A stretch of DNA of 64,000 bases, from NCBI GenBank assembly GCA_024234055.1, contig JACKOW010000003.1, positions 1-64,000 on the forward strand, written 5' to 3'. Positions 14,471 through 23,813 of the stretch are shown here, one piece after another (position 1 is the first letter of the stretch; each line of letters begins with the position of its first letter). The translations under genes and the position numbers were made by a program. This DNA comes from Rhodanobacteraceae bacterium. GTDB lineage: Bacteria; Pseudomonadota; Gammaproteobacteria; Xanthomonadales; SZUA-5. The notes beneath the pieces are model-generated. The model did no database searches and was not told the DNA's origin. It saw nothing but the letters and a program-made list of their open reading frames with translations.

Positions 14471-16900
14471 CTACTCGAAGCCGTCGTCAAAGATCCCATC
14501 CAGCGGCTGCACATAGGCCGTGCCTTCGAGCGGATTGTCGACGCCACGGCCGGGCGCGCCGATGATCGCCGAGGTGGCGTCCGCCGCTACCGCCCGCCCG
14601 AACCCGTCGCCGTCTGACCCTGCGGACGCAAACCATTGCGTCGATTCTCGCCAGCCTGTTGCCTGACGACGAAAGGTCCGCACTGTGCCCTGATTGGCGG
14701 TGCTGCCAAGGTCAAAGCCGCTGCCACCCAGCAGCGCCTGATTCCCGGCAATCGCCACCGAAATGCCCAGCCCTTCACCGACCTGCGCCTGCGTGGCCCT
14801 GAGCTCACCATCCAGCACCAGGTCGGCCAGCCGATAGACATAGCCAGCCCCTTGAGCCGCGTTGCCCTCCTGAAAGGCGCCGATCAGCATTCGCTCGCTA
14901 TCGGCAGAGACCGAGAAGCCAAAGGCAGCGTTGGCCTTGGGCACGGGGGCCTGGATTCCAGCGACGGGAACCCAGTTGCTGCCGCTGCGCTCATAGACAA
15001 AGACGCCGCCCGCCGAGACCGGCTCGGACTCCTTGGTAAATCCAGGCGCTCCGACAATGGCCTTACCCTCGGTCAGAGCCACGCTGGCTCCGAAGAACGC
15101 GAAGGCATCTGGTTCCGGCAGATCGAGTCGAGTCTCTTGCACCCACCCAGACGGGTCATGCCTGAAGACATAGGCAGTGCCCTGGTCCGTGAACGGAATC
15201 CGGGCTCCTCGCGCCCCAACCAGGACCCGGTTTCCGTGAATGGCCACGGCAAATCCGAACAAATCGCGCGCGCGGCCATCGCTCGCGGTCAACTTGGCAT
15301 CGAACAGCCATTGTTCGCCCTCTCTTCGGAAGACATAGGCCGAGCCCTGATCGACATTGCCGTCGATCACATCCCAGTAGGCTCCAATCACCGCGTAGTC
15401 ACCATCGATGGCGACGGAGATGCCGAATCGATCCTCGATCGACGCATCCGGTGCCTCCAGGCGACCCCGGTAGTGCCATTCCGAACCGCTGCGCTGAAAC
15501 CAGTGCACCGCGCCAGCCTCGGCACCGGCATCGGTCTGTTCCAGATAGGCCCCGACCATGGCGATATCATCTTGCACCGCCACCGCACTACCGAAGCGAT
15601 CGAACATGGCGCCATCGCCGCTGTCGAGCCGGCCGGCGGCGAAGACCGAATTGCCTTGGGTCAGATACCAGTGCACTGCGCCCTGGGAACGGTTCGGACC
15701 TACCCGATCCAGATCCGCGCCGATCAGGGCCCCGTCTGCCGACAAGGCCAGCGCGACACCAAAGTGGTTGGAAACACCGCCATCAGCGATATCCAATTGA
15801 GCTATCTCGATCAGTGTCTGTTCGGTACGCTGGTAGACGCTCACCGCGCCCTCGCCCAGCAGAGCGCCGCCCGCCGAGATCAGCGCACGCGTTTCATCGA
15901 GCGCGAGGGCGCTGCCAAATCGATCCGCCGGAAGCCCGCCATCGCGACGCAGCACGGCCAGGGGCTCGGCACCGCCGAGGATCTTCAACACCCTCACCTC
16001 GCCGACCCCGACGTTGGCCCCCGGCGATCCGATCAACGCCAATCCTCGGTCGACCGCAATGGCTGCCCCCAACTCGGCACCGATTGTGGCCGACAATGGT
16101 AATCGGGCTGCAACCGTCCAACCGCCGCCGCCAAGCTCGCTGCGAAACACGGCGCCGGCGCCATCCGCCTCCGGGGCGCCGATCAGCAAGACGCCGTCGG
16201 CTATCGCCAGCGCCGCGCCGAAACGCGCAGCGCCAGAGCCGTCCGTCGGCGTCAGGCTGCCCTCGAACTGGTACTGGCCGTTGCCATCGCGTCGATACAG
16301 ATCCACCCGACCGGCGCCCGCCTGTGGCGCGCCCACCGCCAAGCGATCCTGCCACAGCGCCAGTGCGGCACCGAAGCGCTGATCCGCGGCCACCACCGGG
16401 GGCGTGATCAACTGCCGCAGCACATAGCCCTGAGTCGATCTCCCGTAGATGAACACGCTGCCGACCTCGGGCACCTGGTCCACTCGTCGACGCTGCGCCC
16501 CCACGGCCAGAAAGCTATCGGCCATGGCGATGGCCACACCGAAGTTGTCGCCGTCCTCGCCGGTCGGTTGCGGAACAAGCTTCTGGCTCTGCACCCAGCC
16601 CGACCCGGAGCGTTCGAAGACATAGGCTGAACCCTCGCCGATACCGAAGGTGGCGCCCGGTGCCGCGATGGAGTCGCCGTAGGCACCGATGACCGCCGTG
16701 GTGCCTTCCACCGCCACGGCGATGCCGAAGTTGTCGCCGGAGGCGCCATCGCCGGTCACTGGCGGCGGCAACTCGGTGTCGACCAAGGTCACGGTCTGCG
16801 CTGGCAAGGTCATGCAGACCAGCAGGCCGATCGCCAGCAGCAGGCACGCGCGGCGGCATCCAGCCCGGATTCCATGGATTGCGATACTCACTCCCTTCAT
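14471..16900 (-). CDS. Secreted FG-GAP repeat protein
   Basis: The ~810-residue protein has a signal peptide (LLLAIGLLVCMTLPAQ) followed by about a dozen FG-GAP units of the form FGxAVAxxGxxxxVGA, each about 55-65 residues, as in beta-propellers of integrin type. The C-terminus ends DGIFDDGFE, a short acidic/aromatic tail. The frame is open to 17104, but upstream residues do not look native. The ATG at 16900 has GGAGG only 1 nt away; a GTG at 16891 has better spacing (GGAGG 10 nt, AAGGGA adjacent) and may be the true start. It probably works on the cell surface or outside; the ligand is unknown. Confidence 0.85.
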   Translation of the reverse strand: MKGVSIAIHGIRAGCRRACLLLAIGLLVCMTLPAQTVTLVDTELPPPVTGDGASGDNFGIAVAVEGTTAVIGAYGDSIAAPGATFGIGEGSAYVFERSGSGWVQSQKLVPQPTGEDGDNFGVAIAMADSFLAVGAQRRRVDQVPEVGSVFIYGRSTQGYVLRQLITPPVVAADQRFGAALALWQDRLAVGAPQAGAGRVDLYRRDGNGQYQFEGSLTPTDGSGAARFGAALAIADGVLLIGAPEADGAGAVFRSELGGGGWTVAARLPLSATIGAELGAAIAVDRGLALIGSPGANVGVGEVRVLKILGGAEPLAVLRRDGGLPADRFGSALALDETRALISAGGALLGEGAVSVYQRTEQTLIEIAQLDIADGGVSNHFGVALALSADGALIGADLDRVGPNRSQGAVHWYLTQGNSVFAAGRLDSGDGAMFDRFGSAVAVQDDIAMVGAYLEQTDAGAEAGAVHWFQRSGSEWHYRGRLEAPDASIEDRFGISVAIDGDYAVIGAYWDVIDGNVDQGSAYVFRREGEQWLFDAKLTASDGRARDLFGFAVAIHGNRVLVGARGARIPFTDQGTAYVFRHDPSGWVQETRLDLPEPDAFAFFGASVALTEGKAIVGAPGFTKESEPVSAGGVFVYERSGSNWVPVAGIQAPVPKANAAFGFSVSADSERMLIGAFQEGNAAQGAGYVYRLADLVLDGELRATQAQVGEGLGISVAIAGNQALLGGSGFDLGSTANQGTVRTFRRQATGWRESTQWFASAGSDGDGFGRAVAADATSAIIGAPGRGVDNPLEGTAYVQPLDGIFDDGFE

Positions 16901-17088
16901 GCCTCCGACTGAATCCCAACCCGCGTTCGCGCCGATCGGCAGAGGATCGCACGGTGAGACGAAAAAGCGCGTGCACCCGATCTGCCCACCTGCCCCCGCT
17001 TCAGGAAGCCTGCACAAGCAGGACCCATGAGATTTTGCCCCCAGGCGCGTAGCATCGCGGGCCCGAGCCGCTGCAGGACAAGCACCCC

Positions 17089-18351
17089 GTGAGCCTGGAT
17101 CCATCGCATCTGGACGCCGTCGACCCCTTGCGCAGCTTCAGGGATGAATTCGCAGTACCTTCATTGGCCGGGCGCGAGATCGCCTACTTCTGCGGCAATT
17201 CCCTGGGACTGATGCCGCGCGCCACAGCAGCGGCCCTGAACCGGGTCACCGAGCAGTGGCAGACCCAGGCCGTCGAGGCACATTTCACCGATGACGACGC
17301 CTGGATGAACTACCACGAACTGGTGCGTGACGGGCTGGCCGAGATAGCCGGCGCCAAGCCGATAGAAGTCGTGGCCATGAACACGCTGACCACCAATCTG
17401 CATCTGATGATGGTCAGCTTCTATCGTCCGACCGCGCAACGCCGCAAGATCCTCATCGAGGCGCGGGCCTTTCCCTCCGATCGCCATGCCGTGGCCTCGC
17501 AGATCGCCTTTCATGGCGGCGATCCGGCCCAGGACCTGATCGAGCTGGCGCCGCTGCCCGGTGCCCATACGCTGGACATGGCCCAGATCGAAGAAGTGCT
17601 GGAGCGCGAAGGCGAGCGGATCGCCCTGATACTCTGGCCCGGCGTGCAATACGCCAGCGGACAGCGCTTTGATCTGCAGCGCATCGCCGCGCTCGGCGCC
17701 CGCTTTGGTTGCGCGGTGGGCTTTGATCTGGCCCACGCCATCGGCAACGTACCGGTCGATCTGCACGACAGCGGCGCCGACTTCGCTGTCTGGTGCAGCT
17801 ACAAGTACCTGAATTCCGGTCCGGGGGCGATTGCTGGCTGTTTTGTCCACGAAAGGCACGCGCACGCCCAATTGCCGCGCTTTGCCGGCTGGTGGGGACA
17901 TCAGGCCAGCACGCGCTTTCGCATGGGGCCGGAATTCGTACCCACCTCGGGGGCCGACGGCTGGCAGTTGTCGAATCCCTCGATACTGTCGCTGGCCCCG
18001 CTGCGGGTGTCGCTGGCCCAGTTTCAGCGTGCCGGCCTGCCAGCGCTGCGCGGCAAGTCCGTCGCCCTGACGGGTTGGCTGGCCGAGAAGCTGCTTGTCC
18101 GCCTCGGCGATCACATCGACATCCTGACGCCGGCCGATCCCGAGCAACGCGGCTGCCAGCTCTCCATCCGGGTGCGCGCCGGTCGTCAGGCCGGTCGCGA
18201 TGCCTTCGAGCATCTGGCAGCTGCCGGCATCCTCTGCGACTGGCGCGAACCCGACGTGATCCGGGCCTCGCCGGTCCCGCTCTACAATCGTTACAGCGAC
18301 TGCCAGCGACTGGTCGATGCGCTGGACGAATTCTTCAGAGGTCAGGCATGA
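17089..18351 (+). CDS. kynU: Kynureninase
   Basis: KynU cleaves (3-hydroxy)kynurenine to (3-hydroxy)anthranilate and alanine with PLP. The 420-residue protein has the family blocks YFCGNSLG (33-40), AMNTLTTNLH and the Schiff-base Lys239 in CSYKYLNSGPG. The start is a GTG at 17089. Its stop overlaps the start of kmo (ATGA), so the two are translationally coupled. With kmo it suggests tryptophan degradation towards 3-hydroxyanthranilate, and possibly quinolinate and NAD; the tryptophan dioxygenase gene is not in the window. Confidence 0.95.
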   Translation: MSLDPSHLDAVDPLRSFRDEFAVPSLAGREIAYFCGNSLGLMPRATAAALNRVTEQWQTQAVEAHFTDDDAWMNYHELVRDGLAEIAGAKPIEVVAMNTLTTNLHLMMVSFYRPTAQRRKILIEARAFPSDRHAVASQIAFHGGDPAQDLIELAPLPGAHTLDMAQIEEVLEREGERIALILWPGVQYASGQRFDLQRIAALGARFGCAVGFDLAHAIGNVPVDLHDSGADFAVWCSYKYLNSGPGAIAGCFVHERHAHAQLPRFAGWWGHQASTRFRMGPEFVPTSGADGWQLSNPSILSLAPLRVSLAQFQRAGLPALRGKSVALTGWLAEKLLVRLGDHIDILTPADPEQRGCQLSIRVRAGRQAGRDAFEHLAAAGILCDWREPDVIRASPVPLYNRYSDCQRLVDALDEFFRGQA

Positions 18352-19721
18352 ATACCGAAGAATCTCCGATCCTGATTGCCGGCGCCGGATTGGCCGGTGC
18401 CCTGCTCGCGGCGCAGCTTTCCGGGCAAGGTCATCGGGTGACTCTGGTCGAACGCCGCGGCGACATGCGCCGCGAGCAGATTGCGGTGGGCCGATCGATC
18501 AATCTGGCCCTGGCCGAACGCGGCTGGGAGGGCCTGCGCAGGGCGGGCGCCGTTGAACTGGTGCGCAGCTACGCCCTGCCGATGCGCGGCCGCATGGTTC
18601 ATGGCCGCGAGGGCGAATGTCAGTTCCAGGTTTACGGACTCAAGCCGAACGAGGTCATCTGGTCAGTCCACCGTGGCCGGCTGAATCAGACACTGATCGA
18701 TGTGGCAGCGGATGCTGGCGCCACACTGCGCTTCAATGCGCGACTGGACCACGTTGACTTCGACGGTCGCCGGGCACATTTCGTCGACGAACTCGATGGC
18801 AGCCAGTTCGAACTCGAATTCTCGGTACTGATCGGTGCCGATGGCGCCGGCTCGGCGGTGCGCGCTGCCATGGAAGCCGAGCAGCCACTGGGCCAGCGCA
18901 CCGATTTCCTCGATCACGGTTACAAGGAACTGACCATTCCCGCCCGCGCCGATGGCAGTCCAGCCATGGACGTGGAGGCGCTGCACATCTGGCCACGCGG
19001 CAGCTACATGCTGATTGCCCTGCCCAATCCCGATGCCACCTTCACCGCCACGCTGTTCCTGCCCAATGAAGGCGAGCACAGCTTTGCCCGATTTGCCGAC
19101 GTCGGCGCCGCCCGCCGATTCTTCGAGGCAGAGTTTGCCGACGCGCTGGCACTGATTCCCGATTTCGACGAGCAGTACCAGCGCAATCCGGTCGGCCTGC
19201 TGGGCACGCTGCGCTGCCCGCACTGGCATCGCGGTGATCGCGCCCTGCTGATCGGCGATGCTGCCCACGCCATCGTGCCCTTCCATGGCCAGGGCATGAA
19301 CTGCGCCTTCGAAGACTGCGTGGCCTTGCAGGATCTGATCACGGAGGCATCGGACGGGTCTCAGATCCACTGGCCCGACGTCTTCGAGCGCTTCGACGCC
19401 GAACGCCGCCCCAACGCCCATGCCATTGCCGAGATGGCGCTGGAGAACTATCTGGAAATGCGCGACGCCGTCGCCGACCCGCGGTATCAGCTGCGCCGAC
19501 AGCTGGAACTGGAACTGGCACGGCGCGTGCCGGATCGCTTCATGCCGCGCTACAGCATGGTCATGTTCAGCAGCATTCCCTACGCCCTCGCCCGCGAGCG
19601 CGGGGAGCAGCAGCTCGAACTGCTGAAAGAACTGACCGCCGGCAAGGACCGCTTCGACGAGATCGACCTCGACGCAGCCGTCGACCGCGTGCATGAGCGC
19701 ATGACGCCACTGCCCGCATGA
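18348..19721 (+). CDS. kmo: Kynurenine 3-monooxygenase
   Basis: Kmo hydroxylates kynurenine using FAD and NADPH. The 457-residue protein starts with the FAD dinucleotide motif GAGLAGALLA (12-21), followed by the family signature RSINLALAERG, and later the second FAD motif LLIGDAAHAIVPFHGQGMN. The C-terminal quarter, with MFSSIPYALARERG, is typical. The start at 18348 overlaps the kynU stop by 4 bp, and its stop overlaps the trmJ start the same way, giving a tightly coupled three-gene unit. Confidence 0.96.
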   Translation: MNTEESPILIAGAGLAGALLAAQLSGQGHRVTLVERRGDMRREQIAVGRSINLALAERGWEGLRRAGAVELVRSYALPMRGRMVHGREGECQFQVYGLKPNEVIWSVHRGRLNQTLIDVAADAGATLRFNARLDHVDFDGRRAHFVDELDGSQFELEFSVLIGADGAGSAVRAAMEAEQPLGQRTDFLDHGYKELTIPARADGSPAMDVEALHIWPRGSYMLIALPNPDATFTATLFLPNEGEHSFARFADVGAARRFFEAEFADALALIPDFDEQYQRNPVGLLGTLRCPHWHRGDRALLIGDAAHAIVPFHGQGMNCAFEDCVALQDLITEASDGSQIHWPDVFERFDAERRPNAHAIAEMALENYLEMRDAVADPRYQLRRQLELELARRVPDRFMPRYSMVMFSSIPYALARERGEQQLELLKELTAGKDRFDEIDLDAAVDRVHERMTPLPA

Positions 19722-20497
19722 GCGAAGCCGCGGATCCAGCCCTCAGCGCTGAAGCATTGCTGCAGCCCATCGCCAGCGTGCTGATGCAAACCTCGCATCC
19801 CGGCAACATCGGCTCGGCGGCGCGCGCCCTGAAGACCATGGGTCTGAGCCAGCTGCGACTGGTGTCGCCCCTGCGCTTTCCCGATCCTGAAGCCAATGCC
19901 CTGGCGTCGGGTGCCGAGGACATCCTCGACAACGCGCAGCGCTTCGAGACACTGAACGAGGCCCTGGCTGATGCCCGCATGGTCTTCGGCAGCAGCGATC
20001 GGGTGCGCGGTATCCGCATGCTCGAAATCGAGCCGCGCGAGTTCGCCCGATTGGCACTGGACGCCGCCGCCGTCGGGCCGGTGGCCGTGCTCTACGGCAC
20101 CGAGCGCACCGGTCTGACCAATGAAGAACTCGAACTCTGCCAGTACCTGGTGACCATTCCCGCCAACGCCCAGTACAGCTCACTGAACCTCGCCAGCGCG
20201 GTGCAGGTGCTCTCCTACGAGTTGCGCGTGGAGGCCCTGAGCCGCAGCGGCCGGCCGCCAGCTGAAGCCCTGCACGTTCCCGCCCCCAACGAACAGCTGG
20301 AGCGCTACTTCACGCACCTGGAACAGGTGCTGGAACTGATCGGCTTCTTCGGCGACCGCTCCTCCACCAAGATCATGCGCCGCCTGCGCCGGCTCTATCA
20401 GCGCAGCATGCCCGACGAGCGTGAACTGCAGATCCTGCGTGGCATCCTCACCGAAACCGAAGTCACCATCCGCGGACGCCAGCGCCGAAGCCAGTAG
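19718..20497 (+). CDS. trmJ: tRNA (cytidine/uridine-2'-O-) methyltransferase TrmJ
   Basis: This SPOUT-class enzyme methylates the 2'-hydroxyl at tRNA position 32 using SAM. The 259-residue product shows the N-terminal block TSHPGNIGSAARALKTMGL, the LYGTERTGLTNEE motif 2 and the SLNLASAVQVLSYELR motif 3 that forms the SAM knot, then a helical C-terminal extension characteristic of TrmJ. It is coupled to kmo by a 4-bp overlap, though functionally unrelated. Confidence 0.92.
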   Translation: MSEAADPALSAEALLQPIASVLMQTSHPGNIGSAARALKTMGLSQLRLVSPLRFPDPEANALASGAEDILDNAQRFETLNEALADARMVFGSSDRVRGIRMLEIEPREFARLALDAAAVGPVAVLYGTERTGLTNEELELCQYLVTIPANAQYSSLNLASAVQVLSYELRVEALSRSGRPPAEALHVPAPNEQLERYFTHLEQVLELIGFFGDRSSTKIMRRLRRLYQRSMPDERELQILRGILTETEVTIRGRQRRSQ

Positions 20498-20681
20498 CCC
20501 CTGGGATCGCCGAGTTGCACTCGGCCGCTCCTGCCCCGGAATAGCGAAGATCAACAGCGCCGACTGCAAGTCGGCGATCCCGGCCCAGCCCCCTGGGATC
20601 GCCGAGTTGCACTCGGCCGCTCCTGCCCCGGAATAGCGAAGATCAACAGCGCCGACTGCAAGTCGGCGATCCCAGCCCAGT
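20498..20681. repeat. Direct 92-bp duplication of a palindromic element
   Basis: Two near-identical copies follow each other with a 92-bp period. Each carries 21-bp inverted ends (GATCGCCGA ... TCGGCGATC) with two mismatch positions per arm that compensate each other. It lies directly after trmJ and may act as its 3' structure. Confidence 0.9.
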
Positions 20682-20776
20682 CGCTTCTGACTCCGCCCTG
20701 GCGAAAGCCGGGGTCCTGCGCAGCAGACTCACGCTCCCTGCCTATACTGGACGCTCCCTTGGCCCTGCCCCCACCT

Positions 20777-21655
20777 ATGCCCAACGCCATCGTCGAAGAA
20801 CTGATCGATCTGCTGCAATTGGAACGCCTGGAAGAAAACCTGTTCCGCGGCCAGAGCCGCGATATCGGCACTCGCTTCGTCTTTGGCGGCCAGGTGCTGG
20901 GGCAGTCACTGGCGGCGGCGCAGCGCACGGTCGAAGGTCGAGATGTGCATTCCATGCATGCCTACTTCCTGCGAGCAGGCGACGTCGAAGCACCGATCGT
21001 CTACGAGGTCGACCGCAATCGGGATGGCAAGAGCTTCAGCTCGCGTCGGGTGGTCGCTATCCAGCACGGCCAGCCGATCTTCACCATGGCCGCCTCTTTC
21101 CAGGAGCCCGAAGACGGTCTGACCCACCAGATGTCCATGCCGGACGTGCCACAACCCGAAGACCTGGCCGAGCCCGAACCGCTCAGTGCCGAGACCCTGG
21201 CCAAGATTCCCCCCAAGCTGCAGCGCTGGGTGATGAGCCGTGGTCCCTTCGAATTCCGTCATGTGTATCCGCGCGACGAATTCAAGCGACCCAAGCGCCC
21301 GCCCTTGCAGCATGTGTGGTTCCGGCTGGTCGACCGCATTCCCGACGACGCCCTGTTGCATCGGGCATTGCTGGCCTATGCCTCGGATTTTCATCTGATC
21401 GGCACCGCCACCCTGCCCCATGGCATCAGCTACCTGCAGGGCAATGTGCAGATGGCCAGCCTGGATCACGCCATGTGGTTTCACCGCTCGTTCCGGGTTG
21501 ACGACTGGCTGCTGTATTCCTGCGACAGCCCCACCAGTCAGGGCGCACGCGGGCTGTCGCGCGGCTCCATCTACGAGCGCAGCGGTCGGCTGGTGGCCTC
21601 CACCGCCCAGGAAGGCCTGATCCGCTTGCTTGAAGAGAAAGCTGATTCCGCGTAA
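20777..21655 (+). CDS. tesB: Acyl-CoA thioesterase II
   Basis: TesB hydrolyses medium/long-chain acyl-CoA to free acid and CoA. The 292-residue protein has the double hot-dog fold: FRGQSRDIGTRFVFGGQVLGQ near the N-terminus, HSMHAYFLRAGD, the C-terminal ASLDHAMWFHRSFRVDDWLL and the conserved GARGLSRGSIY. The ATG at 20777 is preferred over an in-frame TTG at 20759. A TATACT at 20743-20748 is a plausible -10. It could free fatty acids for the wax ester/alkane functions elsewhere in the window, but tesB is common and no link is shown. Confidence 0.94.
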   Translation: MPNAIVEELIDLLQLERLEENLFRGQSRDIGTRFVFGGQVLGQSLAAAQRTVEGRDVHSMHAYFLRAGDVEAPIVYEVDRNRDGKSFSSRRVVAIQHGQPIFTMAASFQEPEDGLTHQMSMPDVPQPEDLAEPEPLSAETLAKIPPKLQRWVMSRGPFEFRHVYPRDEFKRPKRPPLQHVWFRLVDRIPDDALLHRALLAYASDFHLIGTATLPHGISYLQGNVQMASLDHAMWFHRSFRVDDWLLYSCDSPTSQGARGLSRGSIYERSGRLVASTAQEGLIRLLEEKADSA

Positions 21656-21660
21656 CGGCC

Positions 21661-22404
21661 ATGAGCGAAGACAGCATCCGCCTGTATCGCACCCACCTGC
21701 ACGCCTGCGGCTACTTCCGCGAGCGCCAGGCCAGCAATCATGTGCTCGATCCCGAATCGCCGCGCCTGGCCTCGGTCTACGGTCAGGCCCTGGCCCAGGG
21801 CTTTCGCCGGGCGGGTGACGTGCTCTACCGCACCGCCTGCCCCGGCTGCAGCGCCTGCGTGCCCTATCGCATCCCGGTCTGGCAGTTTGTCCCCAAGCGC
21901 AGCCAGAAGCGGGTGCTGGCCCGCAACACCGACATCCAGATCCACTGGCGCCCGGCAGCGCTCGGCGAAGAACACCTCGCGCTCTACCAGCGCTACCTCG
22001 GCCACCGCCATCGCGGCGGCGGCATGGACGGCGCCGGCGCCGAGGATTTCAGCCGTTTCCTGCTGAGCACCTGGGCCCAAACCTGGTTCATGGAATTGCG
22101 CTTCGCCGACAGACTGATCGGCTGCGCCGTGACCGATCTCTGCAGCGACAGTGCCTCGGCCGTCTACACCTATTTCGATCCCGATCTGTCGACCCGATCG
22201 CTCGGCACACTGGCCATCCTCAAGCAGATCGAACACTGCAGAATCAACGCATTGCCACACCTATACCTCGGATTCTGGATCCAGGGCCATCCCAAGATGG
22301 ATTACAAGCGCCAGTTCGGGCCCGGCCAGCAATACCTGAACCAGCACTGGCAGCCCTTGGGCGATCCAGGTCTTCAGCCTGCGCTGGCGGTCACCCCAGA
22401 CTGA
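21661..22404 (+). CDS. bpt: Aspartate/glutamate leucyltransferase
   Basis: Bpt attaches leucine from Leu-tRNA to proteins with N-terminal Asp or Glu, marking them for ClpS/ClpAP degradation. The 247-residue protein shows the ATE-family N-terminal cysteine cluster CPGCSACVPYR (about 60-70), the central YLGHRHRGGGM region, and the C-terminal GFWIQGHPKMDYK block. It starts 5 nt after tesB ends and is probably co-transcribed. Confidence 0.93.
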   Translation: MSEDSIRLYRTHLHACGYFRERQASNHVLDPESPRLASVYGQALAQGFRRAGDVLYRTACPGCSACVPYRIPVWQFVPKRSQKRVLARNTDIQIHWRPAALGEEHLALYQRYLGHRHRGGGMDGAGAEDFSRFLLSTWAQTWFMELRFADRLIGCAVTDLCSDSASAVYTYFDPDLSTRSLGTLAILKQIEHCRINALPHLYLGFWIQGHPKMDYKRQFGPGQQYLNQHWQPLGDPGLQPALAVTPD

Positions 22405-22730
22405 ATACGACGCCACACCTCCGGTACGCCGATCAACCGCGGGCAGCGAAGATCTCGCACTCGCCCGCTTGCAAGACAGAAGCCCGTTCAGACACAGACT
22501 CAAAACCTCCGATACCGATCAAAGGCGCCGGACAAATGCGCGACCAAGCACGGCGTGATGAATCCCAGGCCCGTATCGACAAAATGAGACTTGCATCACA
22601 CCACCCGACCATGCGCGCTTCGCGGCCCGCCATTCGTCCGCTTCTTGATACCTCGCAACTGAGGATGCTTGCCCAGCGCCAGCTCAAGCACTAGCTTGAA
22701 TGCATTACTCCAAGCACCAGTCAGGATGTC
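22405..22730. other. Gap upstream of the pilus operon
   Basis: I see no gene, clear repeat or confident promoter in these 326 nt. No good sigma-54 (GG-N10-GC) site was found by eye. The promoter of the pilin operon is presumably here. Confidence 0.6.
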
Positions 22731-23276
22731 ATGACTCCTCGTTGCAACAGGTCGGCTCCAGGGCATCGTCGAGACCAACGCGGCTTTACGCTGCTCGAAC
22801 TCATCGTGGTGTTGTTCATCGTCATCGTGTTGGCCGCACTGGCAGCTCCGTCCTTGCGGGAAATGAATGTCCGTTCGATCGTCAAGGCCAATACCAATGA
22901 TCTGGTCACTGCGCTGAATCTGGCGCGTGCGGAAGCCGTCAAGCGCGGTAGTGACGTCGCCGTGGTCGCTCAGGGCGGGGACTGGAACAACGGTTGGGCG
23001 ATTCAGACTGTGGGTGTTGTTGAAACGCTGGTGACCCACGACGCCATCCAGCCGGATTTCCGCGTCATGGGCGCGGCCACGGGCGGCGGAGCCAATGATC
23101 GCGTGGTGTTTACGGCGACGGGCGCTCTGCGACTTGCCACGGGCTACGACTTCAATGTCTGTCGCCCGAGCTACAGCCCTGGAGAAGCTGAATCCCGTCG
23201 GATCATTGTCTCGGCCACCGGGTCGGTTCGCTCACGACGTGACACCACCAGCTCGCCCGCCGGCAACTGCTCCTGA
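22731..23276 (+). CDS. fimT: Minor pilin, GspH/FimT family
   Basis: The 181-residue protein is a type IV pilin-like subunit. A 17-residue basic leader ends in glycine before FTLLELIVVLFIVIVLAAL, the prepilin peptidase site and hydrophobic helix with the Glu5 position. The rest resembles GspH/FimT. It opens a run of pilus genes in the order fimT-pilV-pilW-pilX-pilY1-pilE, all in one direction, which together prime and cap the type IV pilus in the inner membrane and periplasm. Confidence 0.88.
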   Translation: MTPRCNRSAPGHRRDQRGFTLLELIVVLFIVIVLAALAAPSLREMNVRSIVKANTNDLVTALNLARAEAVKRGSDVAVVAQGGDWNNGWAIQTVGVVETLVTHDAIQPDFRVMGAATGGGANDRVVFTATGALRLATGYDFNVCRPSYSPGEAESRRIIVSATGSVRSRRDTTSSPAGNCS

Positions 23277-23285
23277 GGTGCACTG

Positions 23286-23813
23286 ATGTCGATCGCCCAA
23301 CGCCAAACCGGTTTCACCCTGATCGAGGTCATGATCGCGGTTCTCATCTTCAGCATCGGCCTGATGGGGATGGCCGCGTTGATGGTGTTATCGGTCAAGA
23401 CCAACCAGAGCGCCTACCTGCGCACCCAGGCGTCCTTTCTCGCGCAGGGTTTCGCCGATCGCATGCGCGCCAACATGAGCCAGATTCCCAACTACAACGG
23501 CACCTACGACGCATCCACCGTCGCTCCGGACCCGTGCAGCGGCGGCGTGGTCTGCATCCCGACCGAAGTCCTGAATCGGGACCGTGCGCTGTTCAGCCAG
23601 CAGCTGGTCAACACTTTGCCCAACCCCACCGCAACCGTGAACTGCGTGGGCACCATCCTGGGCGCGGCGGGTCAACCGACGACGCCCTATGCCGGGCAGT
23701 GCACCTTGACCATCCAGTGGGACGAAGCGACCTTGTCCAGAGGCACGCTCTCAGCCACGCCGGGAACTGCGGCGGCTGACCTGCAGACCTTCGCCTGGGT
23801 ATTTCAACCATGA
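23286..23813 (+). CDS. pilV: Type IV pilus modification/minor pilin PilV
   Basis: The 175-residue product has the class III leader MSIAQRQTG followed by FTLIEVMIAVLIFSIGLMGM, the PilV N-terminal helix. Four cysteines in the globular part (PCSGGVVC region and two later) may form disulfides. Its stop overlaps the pilW start (ATGA), so the minor pilins are translated together. Confidence 0.88.
   Translation: MSIAQRQTGFTLIEVMIAVLIFSIGLMGMAALMVLSVKTNQSAYLRTQASFLAQGFADRMRANMSQIPNYNGTYDASTVAPDPCSGGVVCIPTEVLNRDRALFSQQLVNTLPNPTATVNCVGTILGAAGQPTTPYAGQCTLTIQWDEATLSRGTLSATPGTAAADLQTFAWVFQP

Noticed and set aside
17161..18213. Long antisense frames under kynU, kmo, carB, argH and others
   Set aside because: They are shadow frames from high GC codon use. 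The sense frames have clear family motifs and proper spacing or overlaps with neighbours.
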